Shown here: one piece after another, positions 55,531 through 64,000 of the stretch
Numbering within the stretch: the stretch's first letter is position 1
Layout of the letters: every line of letters starts with the position of its first letter
Assembly (NCBI GenBank): GCA_041397765.1
Contig: JAWKWA010000007.1
Span: forward strand, 62,001 to 126,000
Direction: 5' to 3'
Length of the DNA stretch: 64,000 nucleotides
From: JAWKWA01 sp041397765
GTDB lineage: Bacteria; Pseudomonadota; Alphaproteobacteria; Rhizobiales; Hyphomicrobiaceae
The notes under the pieces: model-generated
What the model saw: the letters and a program-made list of their open reading frames with translations, nothing else
The model's database searches: none
What the model was told of the DNA's origin: nothing
Position numbers and translations under genes: made by a program

Positions 55531-55735
55531 AGCCCTTGGAGCGGGTTCAGACCAGCCGGAAACATTTGCCCGCTCCAGGTTTTGATTTTGAACGCGTTCT
55601 ATCGGCGAGCCGGTTTCCGTGTTCGCACTGAACGTGCTCTGGTGGTTCGATTCCGTGGAGCTCCTGAATTTGACACTCGAGAACGCACTTGGCAGCAACC
55701 GGGCCTCAAGTGTCAGATTCGCGCCACTAGTTGGC
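55531..55735. repeat. RIME-like mosaic element
   Basis: Modules in order: GAGCGGGTTC...CCCGCTCCA palindrome, GAACGCGTTCTATCGGCGAG with CCGGTTTCCGTGTTCGC and AACGTGCTCTGG, then GTGGTTCGATTCCGTGGAGC, GAATTTGACACTCGAG and its partner CTCAAGTGTCAGATTC, ending GCCACTAG. The last TAG (minus strand) is the stop of the DUF192 gene. Confidence 0.65.
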
Positions 55736-56260
55736 GCCGAGCCTCGCCTCGGGCGGCAGCTCGACCGTGTCGCCGGGCTTCAGGCCGAGCCGCTCGGCGG
55801 TGCCGGCATTCAGCTCCAGTACCGCGGTGACGGGGCCCTCGGAGGCGATGATCCGCTCGGAGAAGGGCTCGGCATCGCTGGCAATGCGGTGAACACGCTG
55901 GTCGGCACCAATGAACACCATGTCGAGTGGAATATAGGTGTTGCGCATCCACATATGGATCTCCTGCGGCCCGTCATAGACGAACAGCATGCCGGCATCG
56001 GCCGCAAGCTCGGTGCGGTACATCAGGCCGAGCGCGCGCTCCTTGTCATTGGCGGCGATCTCGGCGGCGATCGGCGTCTGCCGGCCGTCCGAATCGAGGA
56101 TGACGGTGCCGCGTCGCATGCCGTCTCCGTGAGCGAGAGGCGAAAGAAGCTGCAGGAGGAAGAGGGCCAGCAACGCAACAAGGGCCGCTTGCGCGACCCT
56201 TGCCGTCTCGAACGGGTGGCAGGCGAGGGATGACGTACCCACCGCCTGCAATGCCCTCAC
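55727..56260 (-). CDS. DUF192 protein, exported
   Basis: About 177 aa: N-terminal hydrophobic segment (VALLALFLLQLLSPLAHG) as signal peptide, then the DUF192 domain with ERALGLMYRTELAADAGMLF, MWMRNTYIPLDMVFIGADQR and AVLELNAGTAERLGLKPGDT. The family is widespread with unknown function. The start is uncertain (GTG 56260 or 56242). The TAG stop is contributed by the edge of a RIME-like repeat. Confidence 0.82.
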   Translation of the reverse strand: MRALQAVGTSSLACHPFETARVAQAALVALLALFLLQLLSPLAHGDGMRRGTVILDSDGRQTPIAAEIAANDKERALGLMYRTELAADAGMLFVYDGPQEIHMWMRNTYIPLDMVFIGADQRVHRIASDAEPFSERIIASEGPVTAVLELNAGTAERLGLKPGDTVELPPEARLGAN

Positions 56261-56270
56261 CCGATCCGTG

Positions 56271-56856
56271 CTATTGGGGCAGCCGCGGCGCAGTGCCCTC
56301 GGGCCGGATCTCGGCCGCCATGAGACCATTGGGTCCTCTGCCGTAGCGCACGATCACGAACTGGCCGGGGCGCAGCTCGGTGAAGCCGAACCGGCGCAGC
56401 GTCTCCATGTGGACGAAAATGTCGGGCGTGCCCTCGCCGCGTGTCAAGAAGCCGAAACCGCGCAGCCGGTTGAACCACTTCACCATGGCACGCTCGGGAT
56501 CGCTCTCGGGCTCGACATGGGTGTGGGTGCGCTGCGGGATCTCCGAGGGATGAACGGCCGTCGACTCGTCCATCTCGACGATGCGGAAGGCCTGCAGGCC
56601 CTTCGGCCGCTTCAGAACCTGGGCGACGACGCTCGCGCCCTCATAGGCCGTCTGGAAGCCACCGGCCCTCAGGCAGGTAACATGCAGGAGGATGTCATCG
56701 CCCCCTGATCCGGAATGATGAAGCCGTACCCTTTGGAGGCATCGAACCATTTGATGCGACCGCTCACCTCGATGACGTCGACCGGAATGCTTTTCCAGTA
56801 TTATTTTCCCGATCGACCTTGGTGTGGTCAGACAAATCAGGCGTCAACTTCGCCAT
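56271..56856 (-). CDS. Double cold-shock-domain protein, two homopolymer indels
   Basis: About 195 aa after correction. The first CSD reads IEVSGRIKWFDASKGYGFII and DDILLHVTCLRAGGFQTAYE; the second AMVKWFNRLRGFGFLTRGEG and TPDIFVHMETLRRFGFTELR. Both contain the RNP1- and RNP2-like motifs. The frame is broken at an A run (~56791, GGAAAAGC where one more A is expected) and at a G run (~56701-56705, five where six are expected). The length is two short of a multiple of three, matching two losses. The double-CSD architecture is typical of alphaproteobacteria. The ATG at 56856 begins MAKLTPDLSDHTK. Confidence 0.88.
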
Positions 56857-57577
56857 GCCCCAGTCTCCCGCAACTTGTTGCTGAACTGTCTCCTGAATGA
56901 GCAGCGGCCTTATTGCCCTCGGCCACTGCAACGCCACTCAGGCGACGCGACGGAACATACCATCGGCAGGGCGGTGGTGAAGCGGTTTCTTGCGGGACGG
57001 CCGGTCGCAGGGGATGTCGCAGCTCGCGAATGGTGCACTGCAGTAACTTCTAACATATTGTAAAATATTGGTTAATTCGTGTTTCCTGCGTTTGGGATAA
57101 GGTGTTGACGAGGGGCGGTCGAGGCGTGTCCAGAGGCAGCCCGAGGGGCGCTCGGGACGACTTTGGGCCCGTTCGCCGCCGCTCCGGGGCAGATCACCCG
57201 GCCATCGCCAGGCGCCCAGGATCAGGCGATTGCCGGGCGGCGTGACGCGACCCGGCCGGCCGGTGGAAGGCGGACCGCGGCCGGCCGGGCCGGGCCTCGC
57301 GCGCCGATCGATGCGTCCCGGGGGCGAGCTGCGGGACGGGGAGAGGGAGAACGTCGCCCCCCGCATCCGGGGGATCGAGGGATGCCCTTCCTCGCTCAGG
57401 ACATGGCTGCGGCGAGGCGCCGGCGTTTGCCGGGGGCGGGGCCGGCTGCTAACGGATGGGCTGAGACCGGCCCGGCAGTCTCATACGGGGGCCGCCCGTC
57501 GATCGGGACGGCGCTTGGCACTGCCGTCCGGCAGTCCGTGGCCGGGCCCGGCCAGAGCGAAATTCAGGAGCTTCCCC
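56857..57577. promoter_or_regulatory. Upstream region of the cold-shock gene and of gloA
   Basis: About 720 bp without a gene. A short AT-rich patch at 57050-57085 (ACATATTGTAAAATATTGG) lies ~200 bp upstream of the cold-shock start and is the likeliest promoter; the space would give a long 5' leader, as cold-shock mRNAs often have. The rest is GC-rich and shows only non-protein-like frames. Confidence 0.45.
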
Positions 57578-58018
57578 ATGCGTTTCCTGCACACCATGGT
57601 TCGTGTCCGTGACGTCGAGAAGTCGCTCGCCTTCTATTGCGGCGCGCTCGGCATGACGGAGGTTCGCCGCAACGACTATCCGGCCGGACGCTTCACGCTG
57701 ATCTTCCTTGCCGCGCCGGGCGATCAGCCGCGGGCCGGCGAGACGAGCGCGCCGCTCGTCGAGCTCACCTACAACTGGGACGACGAGGTCTATGGCGAGG
57801 GGCGCAATTTCGGCCATCTCGCCTTCGAGGTCGACGACATCTATGGCGCCTGCGAACGCCTGCAGAAGGCGGGCGTCACCATCAACCGGCCGCCGCGTGA
57901 CGGGCGGATGGCCTTCGTGCGCTCGCCCGACAATGTCTCGGTGGAGCTCCTGCAGAAGGGCGAGGCGAAGGCGCCGGCCGAGCCCTGGACGTCGATGCCG
58001 AACACCGGCAAGTGGTGA
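57578..58018 (+). CDS. gloA: Lactoylglutathione lyase (glyoxalase I)
   Basis: Converts the methylglyoxal-glutathione hemithioacetal to lactoylglutathione. The 146-aa product has the four metal ligands in MRFLHTMVRV (His), LVELTYNWDD (Glu), FGHLAFEVDD (His) and VSVELLQKG (Glu), and the hallmark FYCGALGMTEVRRNDYPAGR. AGGAG lies upstream of ATG 57578. Monocistronic. Confidence 0.95.
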   Translation: MRFLHTMVRVRDVEKSLAFYCGALGMTEVRRNDYPAGRFTLIFLAAPGDQPRAGETSAPLVELTYNWDDEVYGEGRNFGHLAFEVDDIYGACERLQKAGVTINRPPRDGRMAFVRSPDNVSVELLQKGEAKAPAEPWTSMPNTGKW

Positions 58019-58305
58019 GGGCGGGGAGACATGGTTTGGGGGCGCCGATCTGTGGCCTGATCGGCATGGCGCACGGGCGTGATGGCCGAGCGCTGGCAAG
58101 CGGCAAGATCCCGGACAGCCGCTGGCGCGGCGGCCGGGACACCGGGTGAGGGGAGGTCACCGGGTGTGAGGAGATCAGATGCGTGGCTCCCGGGCACGCT
58201 TGCCACTCAAGCGATCGGGCTCATAGTTGGAGGGGCTGATCGACCCTATCGGCCGGCCCGGTCGGCGCCGGCCGCGAGCGATCAGGCGCCGGGGAATCCA
58301 ATTCG

Positions 58306-59199
58306 ATGAGTGACCGAAAGACCCAGGGTCTCACGACCGCCGTGGCGCTCGCCGCGCTCGGCGCGGTGGTGATCTGGGGGGCGTCACCGGTTGCGACCAA
58401 GATCGCGGTCGAGGGGCTGCCGGCGATCGTCGTCGCGGCCTTGCGCACGGTGCTCGGCGGGCTTCTGGCGCTGCCGGTCGCGCTCCTGTTGCGGACACCG
58501 CTGCCGCGCGGGCGCGCCGAGACGTCCCTGCTCGGCCTCTCGGCCTTCTCGGGGTTCGTCGCCTTTCCGCTGCTCTACTCGATCGGCATCGGCCTCACCT
58601 CGGCCAACCACGCCTCGCTCATCCTCGCGGTGCTGCCGGTCTATACGGGCGCCATCGCCATGGCGATCGAGCGGCGTTGGCCGAAGGCACTGTGGTGGGC
58701 GGGCTGTCTCGTCGCGCTCGGCGGCGAAGCGCTGCTCATCTCCTCCCGTGCCGGGGCGACATCGGACGGGTCGAGCCTTCAGGGCGACGCCATCGTGCTC
58801 GGCTCGGCCGTTTTCGCTTCGGCGGGCTATGTGGCGGGCGGGCGACTGAAGCAGATCGGCTATCCCTCGACCGGGGCGACCTTCTGGGGGGCAGCGGCCA
58901 TGGCGCTTCTCGTCGCGCCGGCACTTCCCTTCATCGCGGCCGGCATCGACTGGACGGCTCTGCCGGTCGAGGGGGTCCTCAGCGTCGGCTATCTCGCCGT
59001 TGCGGTCACCATCGGCGGCTACATCCTGTGGTACTGGGCGCTCGGGCAGGGCGGTATCGCGCGCATCGGCCTCTTCCAGTTCCTGCAGCCGGTGTCGGGG
59101 GTTGCGCTCGCCGCGCTGTTCCTCGGCGAGCCGATGAGTGCACGCATGCTGGTTTCGGCGGCCCTGATCCTCGGCGGTGTCTACCTCGCCTCGCGATAG
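58306..59199 (+). CDS. DMT superfamily (EamA) transporter
   Basis: A 297-aa inner-membrane protein with ten predicted spans in two EamA halves: VVIWGASPVATKIAVEGL at the start, ALRTVLGGLLALPVALLL, SIGIGLTSANHASLILAVLP, and in the second half GGYILWYWALGQGGIARIGL and LQPVSGVALAALFLGEPMS. Such transporters export metabolites or amino acids; the substrate is not predictable. Confidence 0.92.
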   Translation: MSDRKTQGLTTAVALAALGAVVIWGASPVATKIAVEGLPAIVVAALRTVLGGLLALPVALLLRTPLPRGRAETSLLGLSAFSGFVAFPLLYSIGIGLTSANHASLILAVLPVYTGAIAMAIERRWPKALWWAGCLVALGGEALLISSRAGATSDGSSLQGDAIVLGSAVFASAGYVAGGRLKQIGYPSTGATFWGAAAMALLVAPALPFIAAGIDWTALPVEGVLSVGYLAVAVTIGGYILWYWALGQGGIARIGLFQFLQPVSGVALAALFLGEPMSARMLVSAALILGGVYLASR

Positions 59200-59282
59200 G
59201 ACTGCGGGCGCGAGCCGTTGACATCGCGGGGCCATCCGGCGCTCAGTCTCGCCGACCCGACCGGCAAGGGAGCCTGACGCCC

Positions 59283-59900
59283 ATGATCCCGTTCACCCTC
59301 TATCTCGCCTATGTCGCCGCCTGCGCCGCGATCGTCATCGTGCCGGGACCGACCGTCACCGTCATCATCGCCAACAGCCTGAAGCACGGGGCGCGGGCCG
59401 GGCTCCTCAACGTGGCGGGAACGCAGGCCGGGCTCGCCATCATGCTCGGCATCCTCGCGGCCGGCCTCTCCACCCTCGTCGCCCATGCCGGCGTCGTCTT
59501 CGACTGGATGCGGCTGCTGGGCGCTGCCTACCTCGTCTGGCTCGGCATCAAGCTGTGGCGGGCCGACGGCTCGATCGCGGAGGGCAGCACGCGGACGCGG
59601 CCAGGAGGCTCGTTCTTCTGGCAGGGCTTCCTCGTCATCCTGTCGAACCCAAAGGCCCTCCTCTTCTTCGGCGCCTTCATCCCCCAGTTCGTCGATCCCG
59701 CGCGCGGCAGTGCACTTCTGCAGACGGTGCTGCTCGGCCTCACCTTCATGGTGGTGGCGACGCTGCTCGACGGCGCCTATGCGCTGGTGGCAGGGCGGGC
59801 CGGCGGCTGGCTGACGCGCGGCAATGTCCGCCTCGTCGAGCGAATTTCGGGCTCGTTCCTGATCGGTGGCGGCATCTGGCTGGCGCTGGCGCGGCGGTAG
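59283..59900 (+). CDS. LysE/RhtB-family amino acid exporter
   Basis: A 205-aa membrane protein of the LysE family: IVIVPGPTVTVIIANSLKHG is the family's N-terminal signature, then GTQAGLAIMLGILAAGLSTL, LGAAYLVWLGIKLWRA and FLVILSNPKALLFFGAFIPQ. Usually exports an amino acid or homoserine lactone-like compound. It follows the DMT gene by 83 bp in the same direction. Confidence 0.93.
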   Translation: MIPFTLYLAYVAACAAIVIVPGPTVTVIIANSLKHGARAGLLNVAGTQAGLAIMLGILAAGLSTLVAHAGVVFDWMRLLGAAYLVWLGIKLWRADGSIAEGSTRTRPGGSFFWQGFLVILSNPKALLFFGAFIPQFVDPARGSALLQTVLLGLTFMVVATLLDGAYALVAGRAGGWLTRGNVRLVERISGSFLIGGGIWLALARR

Positions 59901-60062
59901 GGCCTGGCGGTCCGGGCATGCCGGCCCGACCGGAGCGCGACGGACCCTGTGGCCACCCAGTCGCACGCGCGGCGCTCTCCCCCGTATGCTGATCATCGGC
60001 TTGGCTGGCCTCTCTTTGCCCGACAGCCGACAGACATGGCGGCCGATCGGGGAGGGAAGCCG

Positions 60063-60614
60063 ATGACGTATACGGCGATGGATCTCGACCGGTTCTGGAG
60101 CCTCGTCGGGGCGAGCCTTGCCGCCGATGATGGCGAGTATGGCCAGCTCGAGGCGCTGCAGAGCGCGCTCCGGGAGCTATCGCTCGAGGAGATCGTCGGC
60201 TTCGAGATGACGTTCCGCCGGCTGCTGAACGAGGCCTACACATGGGATCTGTGGGGCGCGGCCTATGTGGCGAACGGCGGCTGCTCGGACGACGGCTTCG
60301 AATATTTCCGGCGCTGGCTGATCTCGCGGGGGCGGGCCGTCTACGAGGCCGCCTTGGCCGATCCCGACAGCCTCGGCGCGATGGATCCGGGCGTGGGGCC
60401 GGACGGCATATGGGAAAATGAGGAGATCTACGACGCCGCCGGCAACGTCTATGCCGAAAAAGGCGGAGCGGGCGAGGTCGCCGAGCATGCCGACATCGAG
60501 GCCGGGCTCGATGGCCTGGAGCCTGACGGGACGCCATTCGAGGAGGAGGGGGACGACCTGGAGAAGCGCTTTCCGAAGCTATGGAAGCGGTTCGGGGACG
60601 CGCCGCTCGGATAG
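60063..60614 (+). CDS. DUF4240 domain protein
   Basis: A 183-aa soluble protein: MDLDRFWSLVGASL, LRELSLEEIVGFEMTFRRLL, YTWDLWGAAYVANGGCSDDG and FEYFRRWLISRGRAVYEAAL form the DUF4240 core; the C-terminus is acidic. The family accompanies WGR/STY-type regulatory or immunity loci in some bacteria, but its function is unknown and nothing here identifies it. Confidence 0.82.
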   Translation: MTYTAMDLDRFWSLVGASLAADDGEYGQLEALQSALRELSLEEIVGFEMTFRRLLNEAYTWDLWGAAYVANGGCSDDGFEYFRRWLISRGRAVYEAALADPDSLGAMDPGVGPDGIWENEEIYDAAGNVYAEKGGAGEVAEHADIEAGLDGLEPDGTPFEEEGDDLEKRFPKLWKRFGDAPLG

Positions 60615-60712
60615 CGGAGTTGGCCCACCGGGCCGCCGGTCGATGGCCGGCCCCGAGCGGCCGGTCGCCATCCTCTTTGACGCGGCGAGCCGGGACGGCT
60701 ATCAGGTCGGCC

Positions 60713-61216
60713 ATGACGCGCACCGCCTTCTATCCCGGCAGCTTTGATCCCCCGACGCTCGGCCATACCGACGTGATCGCGCACGCGCTCGCACTCTTTG
60801 ACCGGCTGGTGATCGGCATCGGCATCCATCCGGGCAAGACGCCGCTCTTTGCGGCCGCCGAGCGCATCGCCCTGGTCGAAGCGGAGGCGGCCCCGCTCGC
60901 GCGACGGCTCGGAGGCGAAGTCGCCGTCGTCACCTTCGATGGTCTCGCGGTCGAGGCGGCGAAGGCCCATGGCGCGACATCGATGATCCGCGGCATCCGC
61001 GACGGCACCGATCTCGACTACGAGATGCAACTTTCCGGCATGAATGGCGCCATGGCACCGGGACTCGTCACCGTGTTCGTGCCGTCGAGCCCCGCGGTCC
61101 GCCACATCACGGCCACCCTCGTGCGGCAGATCGCCGGCATGGGCGGGGACGTCGGTCATTTCGTCTCGCCCGCCGTGGCGAATGCGCTCAAGGCGCGCTT
61201 CGCCGCCCGGAGCTGA
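60713..61216 (+). CDS. coaD: Phosphopantetheine adenylyltransferase
   Basis: Fourth step of coenzyme A synthesis. The 167-aa product has FYPGSFDPPTLGHTDVI (the (H/T)xGH nucleotidyltransferase motif), VVTFDGLAVEAAKAHGATSM, RGIRDGTDLDYEMQLSGMN, and the end ITATLVRQIAGMGGDVGHFV in place of the common ISSTLVRE. Start of the coaD-ppiA-ppiB run usual in Hyphomicrobiales. Confidence 0.95.
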   Translation: MTRTAFYPGSFDPPTLGHTDVIAHALALFDRLVIGIGIHPGKTPLFAAAERIALVEAEAAPLARRLGGEVAVVTFDGLAVEAAKAHGATSMIRGIRDGTDLDYEMQLSGMNGAMAPGLVTVFVPSSPAVRHITATLVRQIAGMGGDVGHFVSPAVANALKARFAARS

Positions 61217-61248
61217 ACCGCCTTTCCCCATCATCGACCGAGGATCCG

Positions 61249-61794
61249 ATGCCGATGCGTCTACTTGCGAGCCTTGCCCTCTTGCTGGTCGCCCTCGCGC
61301 TTCCCGCCCGGGCCGCCGATCCCGCCAACACGGTCATCATGACTCTGAAGACCGGGACGGTCGAGATCGAGCTCTATCCCGCGGTCGCGCCGGAACATGT
61401 CGCGCGCATCAAGCAGCTCGTCGGCGAGCACTTCTACGACGGCGTCAAGTTCCACCGGGTCATCGAGGGCTTCATGGCGCAGACGGGCGATCCGACCGGA
61501 ACGGGCCGCGGCGGCTCGTCCTATCCCGACCTGCCGGCGGAGTTCTCCGACACCCCGTTTCAGCGCGGCACGCTCGGCATGGCGCGCACGGCGAATCCCA
61601 ACAGCGCCAACAGCCAGTTCTTCATCTGCTTCACCGACGACAGCTGCGCGCATCTGGCCGGTCAGTACACCGTGTTCGGCCGGGTCGTCTCCGGCATGGA
61701 GGCGATCGACCAGGTGAAGCGCGGCTCCGGCCAGGGCGGCATGGTTCAGAACCCCGACCAGATCATCACCATGCGCATGGCCGGCGAGCAGTAG
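61249..61794 (+). CDS. Peptidyl-prolyl cis-trans isomerase, periplasmic cyclophilin
   Basis: A 181-aa cyclophilin with a signal peptide (LLASLALLLVALALPARA). The active site is conserved: FHRVIEGFMAQTGDPTG, RGTLGMARTANPNSANSQFF and QYTVFGRVVSGMEAID. Assists folding of exported proteins. 32 bp after coaD. Confidence 0.93.
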   Translation: MPMRLLASLALLLVALALPARAADPANTVIMTLKTGTVEIELYPAVAPEHVARIKQLVGEHFYDGVKFHRVIEGFMAQTGDPTGTGRGGSSYPDLPAEFSDTPFQRGTLGMARTANPNSANSQFFICFTDDSCAHLAGQYTVFGRVVSGMEAIDQVKRGSGQGGMVQNPDQIITMRMAGEQ

Positions 61795-61848
61795 GGCTCA
61801 CCCGCCGACATCGACCCCCGACAGGACAAGAGAGAGGACAAAGCAGGG

Positions 61849-62322
61849 ATGGCCGACATCAAGGACCCCGAGAACACGCTCGTCATGGAGATCACGCATG
61901 GCCGCGTGGTGATCGCGCTGAGGCCCGACCTCGCGCCCGGCCATGTCGCGCGCATCAAGGAGCTGGCCCGGCAGGGTTTCTATGACGGGATCGTGTTCCA
62001 CCGGGTGATCGAGGGCTTCATGGCCCAGACCGGCGATCCGACCGGCACCGGCATGGGCGGATCGGGCAAGAAGCTGAAGGCGGAGTTCTCCGCCGAGCCC
62101 CATGTCCGCGGCACCGCCTCGATGGCCCGTGCGCAGAGCCCCGACAGCGCCGACAGCCAGTTCTTCATCTGCTTCGGCGACGCCCGCTTCCTCGACAAGC
62201 AGTATACGGTCTGGGGCCAGGTGATCGAGGGCATGGACGCGGTCGACAAGATCAAGCGCGGCGAGCCGGTCAACAATCCCGACAAAATCGTCTCGATGAA
62301 GGTCGCAGCCGACCTTTCTTGA
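61849..62322 (+). CDS. ppiB: Peptidyl-prolyl cis-trans isomerase, cytoplasmic cyclophilin
   Basis: A 157-aa cyclophilin without a signal peptide: FHRVIEGFMAQTGDPTGTG, AEFSAEPHVRGTASMARAQS and QYTVWGQVIEGMDAVDKIKR. Highly similar to the preceding gene, as expected of a tandem duplication known in this order. The queA and tgt genes that often follow are absent; a convergent nitroreductase follows instead. Confidence 0.93.
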   Translation: MADIKDPENTLVMEITHGRVVIALRPDLAPGHVARIKELARQGFYDGIVFHRVIEGFMAQTGDPTGTGMGGSGKKLKAEFSAEPHVRGTASMARAQSPDSADSQFFICFGDARFLDKQYTVWGQVIEGMDAVDKIKRGEPVNNPDKIVSMKVAADLS

Positions 62323-62379
62323 CCGCTCGCGGAAGCCGCCGGCGGGGTGGCCTTCCGGCCGGCATGCCTCGGGCGATCG

Positions 62380-62991
62380 TCACCAGTCCTCGAGGTGGTC
62401 GGCGACATCGGGCCGGCGGGCGGGTTTCGGCTCGCCTGCCGGTGTGCCCATCGAGACGAAGCCGGCGAGCCGCTCGTCGGCAGACAGGCCGAGCGCCTGC
62501 CGGAGCGCCGTGGTGGCGCAGCGCCGGCCGCTGAGGATCGCGCCGCCGAAGCCGGCGGCATGGATGGCGAGCAGCAGGTTCTGCAGGGCGGCGCCGGCAC
62601 CGATCAACTGCTCCTCGGGCGGCACCGCCGGATGATCGGCGCGAATGCGGACGATCATCGCGAGAAGGGCGGGGCTGTCGCCGGCCTTGGCACGGGCGGC
62701 GGCGATCGCCTCGGCATCCACGTCCGGGTCGATTTCGCGGGCGGCCGCCGCAAGGGCCTCGGCGAGGGCACTGCGGCGCTCCGGACCGATCAGCAGAAAA
62801 CGCACCGGCGTCAGCCGGCCATGGTCGGGCGCGGCGAGCGCCGCCTCGACGAATCGCCTGATTTCGTTCGCGGACGGCGCCGGCATGGCGAGGAGACGCG
62901 GTTTCACGCTGCGGCGGCCCTGCGCCAGCTCCAGAAAGGCCTCGAGCCCCGGCGGTTCCGTGCTCGTCCCTTCGCCGCGATCGCCCGGCAT
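62380..62991 (-). CDS. Nitroreductase-family protein
   Basis: A 203-aa FMN-type oxidoreductase: FLELAQGRRSVKPRLL, ALAAPDHGRLTPVRFLLIGP, GAALQNLLLAIHAAGFGGAI and GFVSMGTPAGEPKPARRPDV correspond to the conserved blocks of the YdjA/NfnB-like branch. FMN and NAD(P)H are the expected cofactors; the substrate is unknown. GAGGAG lies before ATG 62991. Confidence 0.87.
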   Translation of the reverse strand: MPGDRGEGTSTEPPGLEAFLELAQGRRSVKPRLLAMPAPSANEIRRFVEAALAAPDHGRLTPVRFLLIGPERRSALAEALAAAAREIDPDVDAEAIAAARAKAGDSPALLAMIVRIRADHPAVPPEEQLIGAGAALQNLLLAIHAAGFGGAILSGRRCATTALRQALGLSADERLAGFVSMGTPAGEPKPARRPDVADHLEDW

Positions 62992-63179
62992 GGCGTGGCT
63001 CCTCGTCGTCGGTGGCTGGGGTCGCCTCGGGTTCGGCCCTCGAAAGGCCGCGACATCGCCAGCGAAAGGCAGTGGGCTCAGTCCGCCCCGCCATTGCAAC
63101 CGGACGCCGGCTCGCGTCAACTCCGTCATGGCCGCTCGAATCCCGGAAGGGCCGGCCGAGGCAAGCGCGGAGAGAGCCC

Positions 63180-63662
63180 ATGAATGGCGATGAGGCCCTG
63201 ATCGCGGCGGCGCTCGCCGCCATGACCCGTGCCTATGCGCCCTATTCGCGGTTCCAGGTCGGGGCGGCGGCGATGGACGAGACCGGGGCGATCCATGCCG
63301 GCTGCAATGTCGAGAACGCGGCCTATCCGGAGGGCATCTGCGCGGAGACCGCCGCGCTCGCGGCCATGGTGCTGGCGGGCGCGCGACAAGTCCGCCGTGT
63401 CGCGATCGCGGCCGGCTCGGCCGGGCCGGTGATGCCCTGCGGTGGCTGCCGGCAGCGGCTGATGGAACTCGGCGGGCCGGATCTCGAGGTGATCTCGCTC
63501 GGGGGCGCAGGAGAAGTCCGGGGCCGCCACAGGCTCGGCGACCTGCTGCCGCACGCCTTCGGAGCGGCCGGAGTGCCATCCGGCGCTGCGAGCCCAGCCG
63601 ATCCCGTGGGGCCGGTCGGGGCGGCGGCCCGGCGGCGGGCGCGAGGGGAACGGGGACGATGA
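63180..63662 (+). CDS. cdd: Cytidine deaminase
   Basis: Deaminates (deoxy)cytidine in pyrimidine salvage. The 160-aa product has FQVGAAAMDETGAIHAGCNV, the catalytic CAE in YPEGICAETAALAAMV, and the zinc Cys pair in MPCGGCRQRLMEL. The last ~40 residues are a low-complexity extension. The stop overlaps the next start (ATGA), so it is coupled to the phosphorylase. Confidence 0.92.
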   Translation: MNGDEALIAAALAAMTRAYAPYSRFQVGAAAMDETGAIHAGCNVENAAYPEGICAETAALAAMVLAGARQVRRVAIAAGSAGPVMPCGGCRQRLMELGGPDLEVISLGGAGEVRGRHRLGDLLPHAFGAAGVPSGAASPADPVGPVGAAARRRARGERGR

Positions 63663-64000
63663 CGGGGACATCAGGTGGGGCGACATCGGGCGGCGTGACG
63701 GCGGCCGCGAAGCTGAAGGCGGCGATCGCGGGCAGCGTACCCGATACGGCACTCGTCCTCGGCTCGAGCCTCGGCTCGATCGCGGGGGCTCTCGAGACGG
63801 CGGTCCGCGTGCCCTTCGCCGAGCTGGCGGGCTTTCCAAGGCCCGGCGTCTCTGGTCACGAGGGGGCGGTACTGGCGGGGCGGCTCGCCGGCCATCCGCT
63901 CCTCGTCGTCGCCGGCCGGGTGCACGCTTACGAGAGCGGCGATGCGGCGGCGATGCGACCGGTGATCGAGGCGCTGGCGAAGCTCGGCGTCCGCCGTCTG
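63659..64000 (+). CDS. Purine nucleoside phosphorylase, 3'-truncated by the window
   Basis: Only the first 114 codons lie in the window. The visible part shows ALVLGSSLGSIAGALE (phosphate-binding Ser), AGFPRPGVSGHEGAVLAG (catalytic His) and VAGRVHAYESGDAAAMRPV, typical of the trimeric purine nucleoside phosphorylase family. Together with cdd it forms a nucleoside-salvage pair. Confidence 0.9.
   Translation, partial: MTGTSGGATSGGVTAAAKLKAAIAGSVPDTALVLGSSLGSIAGALETAVRVPFAELAGFPRPGVSGHEGAVLAGRLAGHPLLVVAGRVHAYESGDAAAMRPVIEALAKLGVRRL

Larger units (their letters stand above)
55140..55726. other. Repeat-dense spacer
   Basis: About 590 bp without a supported gene. It holds a 41-bp degenerate tandem repeat (55195-55317), dispersed repeat copy C (55379-55498) and RIME-like modules (55531-55735) in succession. 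Confidence 0.6.

Noticed and set aside
57163..57612. 149-codon frame before gloA
   Set aside because: Overlaps the gloA start in another phase, Pro/Arg/Gly-rich, and has no ribosome site.

Overview
The window is a very GC-rich chromosomal segment (roughly 70% by eye) from an alphaproteobacterium, most likely of the order Hyphomicrobiales (Rhizobiales). The evidence is the aroA-cmk-rpsA then sppA-ihfB-lapA order, the F1 ATPase genes atpHAGDC without the Fo genes, the TIGR02300 protein beside aroA, btaAB betaine-lipid genes, and mosaic palindromic intergenic repeats resembling rhizobial RIMEs. I cannot name a genus.

Layout. 1-5.7 kb: the end of an EAL phosphodiesterase with a long disordered tail, a phosphotransferase/P-loop kinase fusion, a host-attachment protein and a universal stress protein. 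5.9-12.3 kb (minus): lapA, ihfB, sppA, rpsA, cmk, aroA. 12.4-16.4 kb: TIGR02300 protein, haloacid dehalogenase, O-methyltransferase, an unrecognised membrane-anchored protein and a small membrane protein. 16.7-22.3 kb: the F1 ATP synthase operon; atpH, atpG and atpC are intact, but atpA and atpD are broken by many small indels, and a small zinc-ribbon gene, also broken, lies between atpD and atpC. 22.4-31.4 kb: Sel1 protein, ThiE-like protein, DedA, btaAB, a cytochrome P450, a TPR-methyltransferase and a small secreted protein. 31.7-36.4 kb: an EEP-family enzyme, then a lower-GC, gene-poor stretch holding the wreck of an MT-A70 adenine methyltransferase, then a lipoprotein. 36.5-45.4 kb: quinone oxidoreductase, PPK2, PhzF, a MacAB-like exporter, an HDAC-family deacetylase and a lipid kinase. 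45.7-48.6 kb: PepSY protein, response regulator and sensor kinase, resembling FeuN-FeuP-FeuQ. 48.7-55.1 kb: ureidoglycolate-lyase-like protein, rpmI-rplT-pheS, proB, SDR and tRNA-Pro. 55.7-64 kb: DUF192, a double cold-shock protein, gloA, two exporters, DUF4240, coaD and two cyclophilins, nitroreductase, cdd and the start of a purine nucleoside phosphorylase.

Two themes run through the window. First, single-base indels, often in homopolymer runs, interrupt otherwise well conserved genes (atpA, atpD, the zinc-ribbon gene, the EEP enzyme, the lipid kinase, the cold-shock protein). Because some of these are normally essential, consensus error is the first explanation to test. Second, the intergenic spaces carry a mosaic family of inverted repeats and a separate dispersed repeat of about 120 bp. 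Several copies lie flush against stop codons of neighbouring genes.
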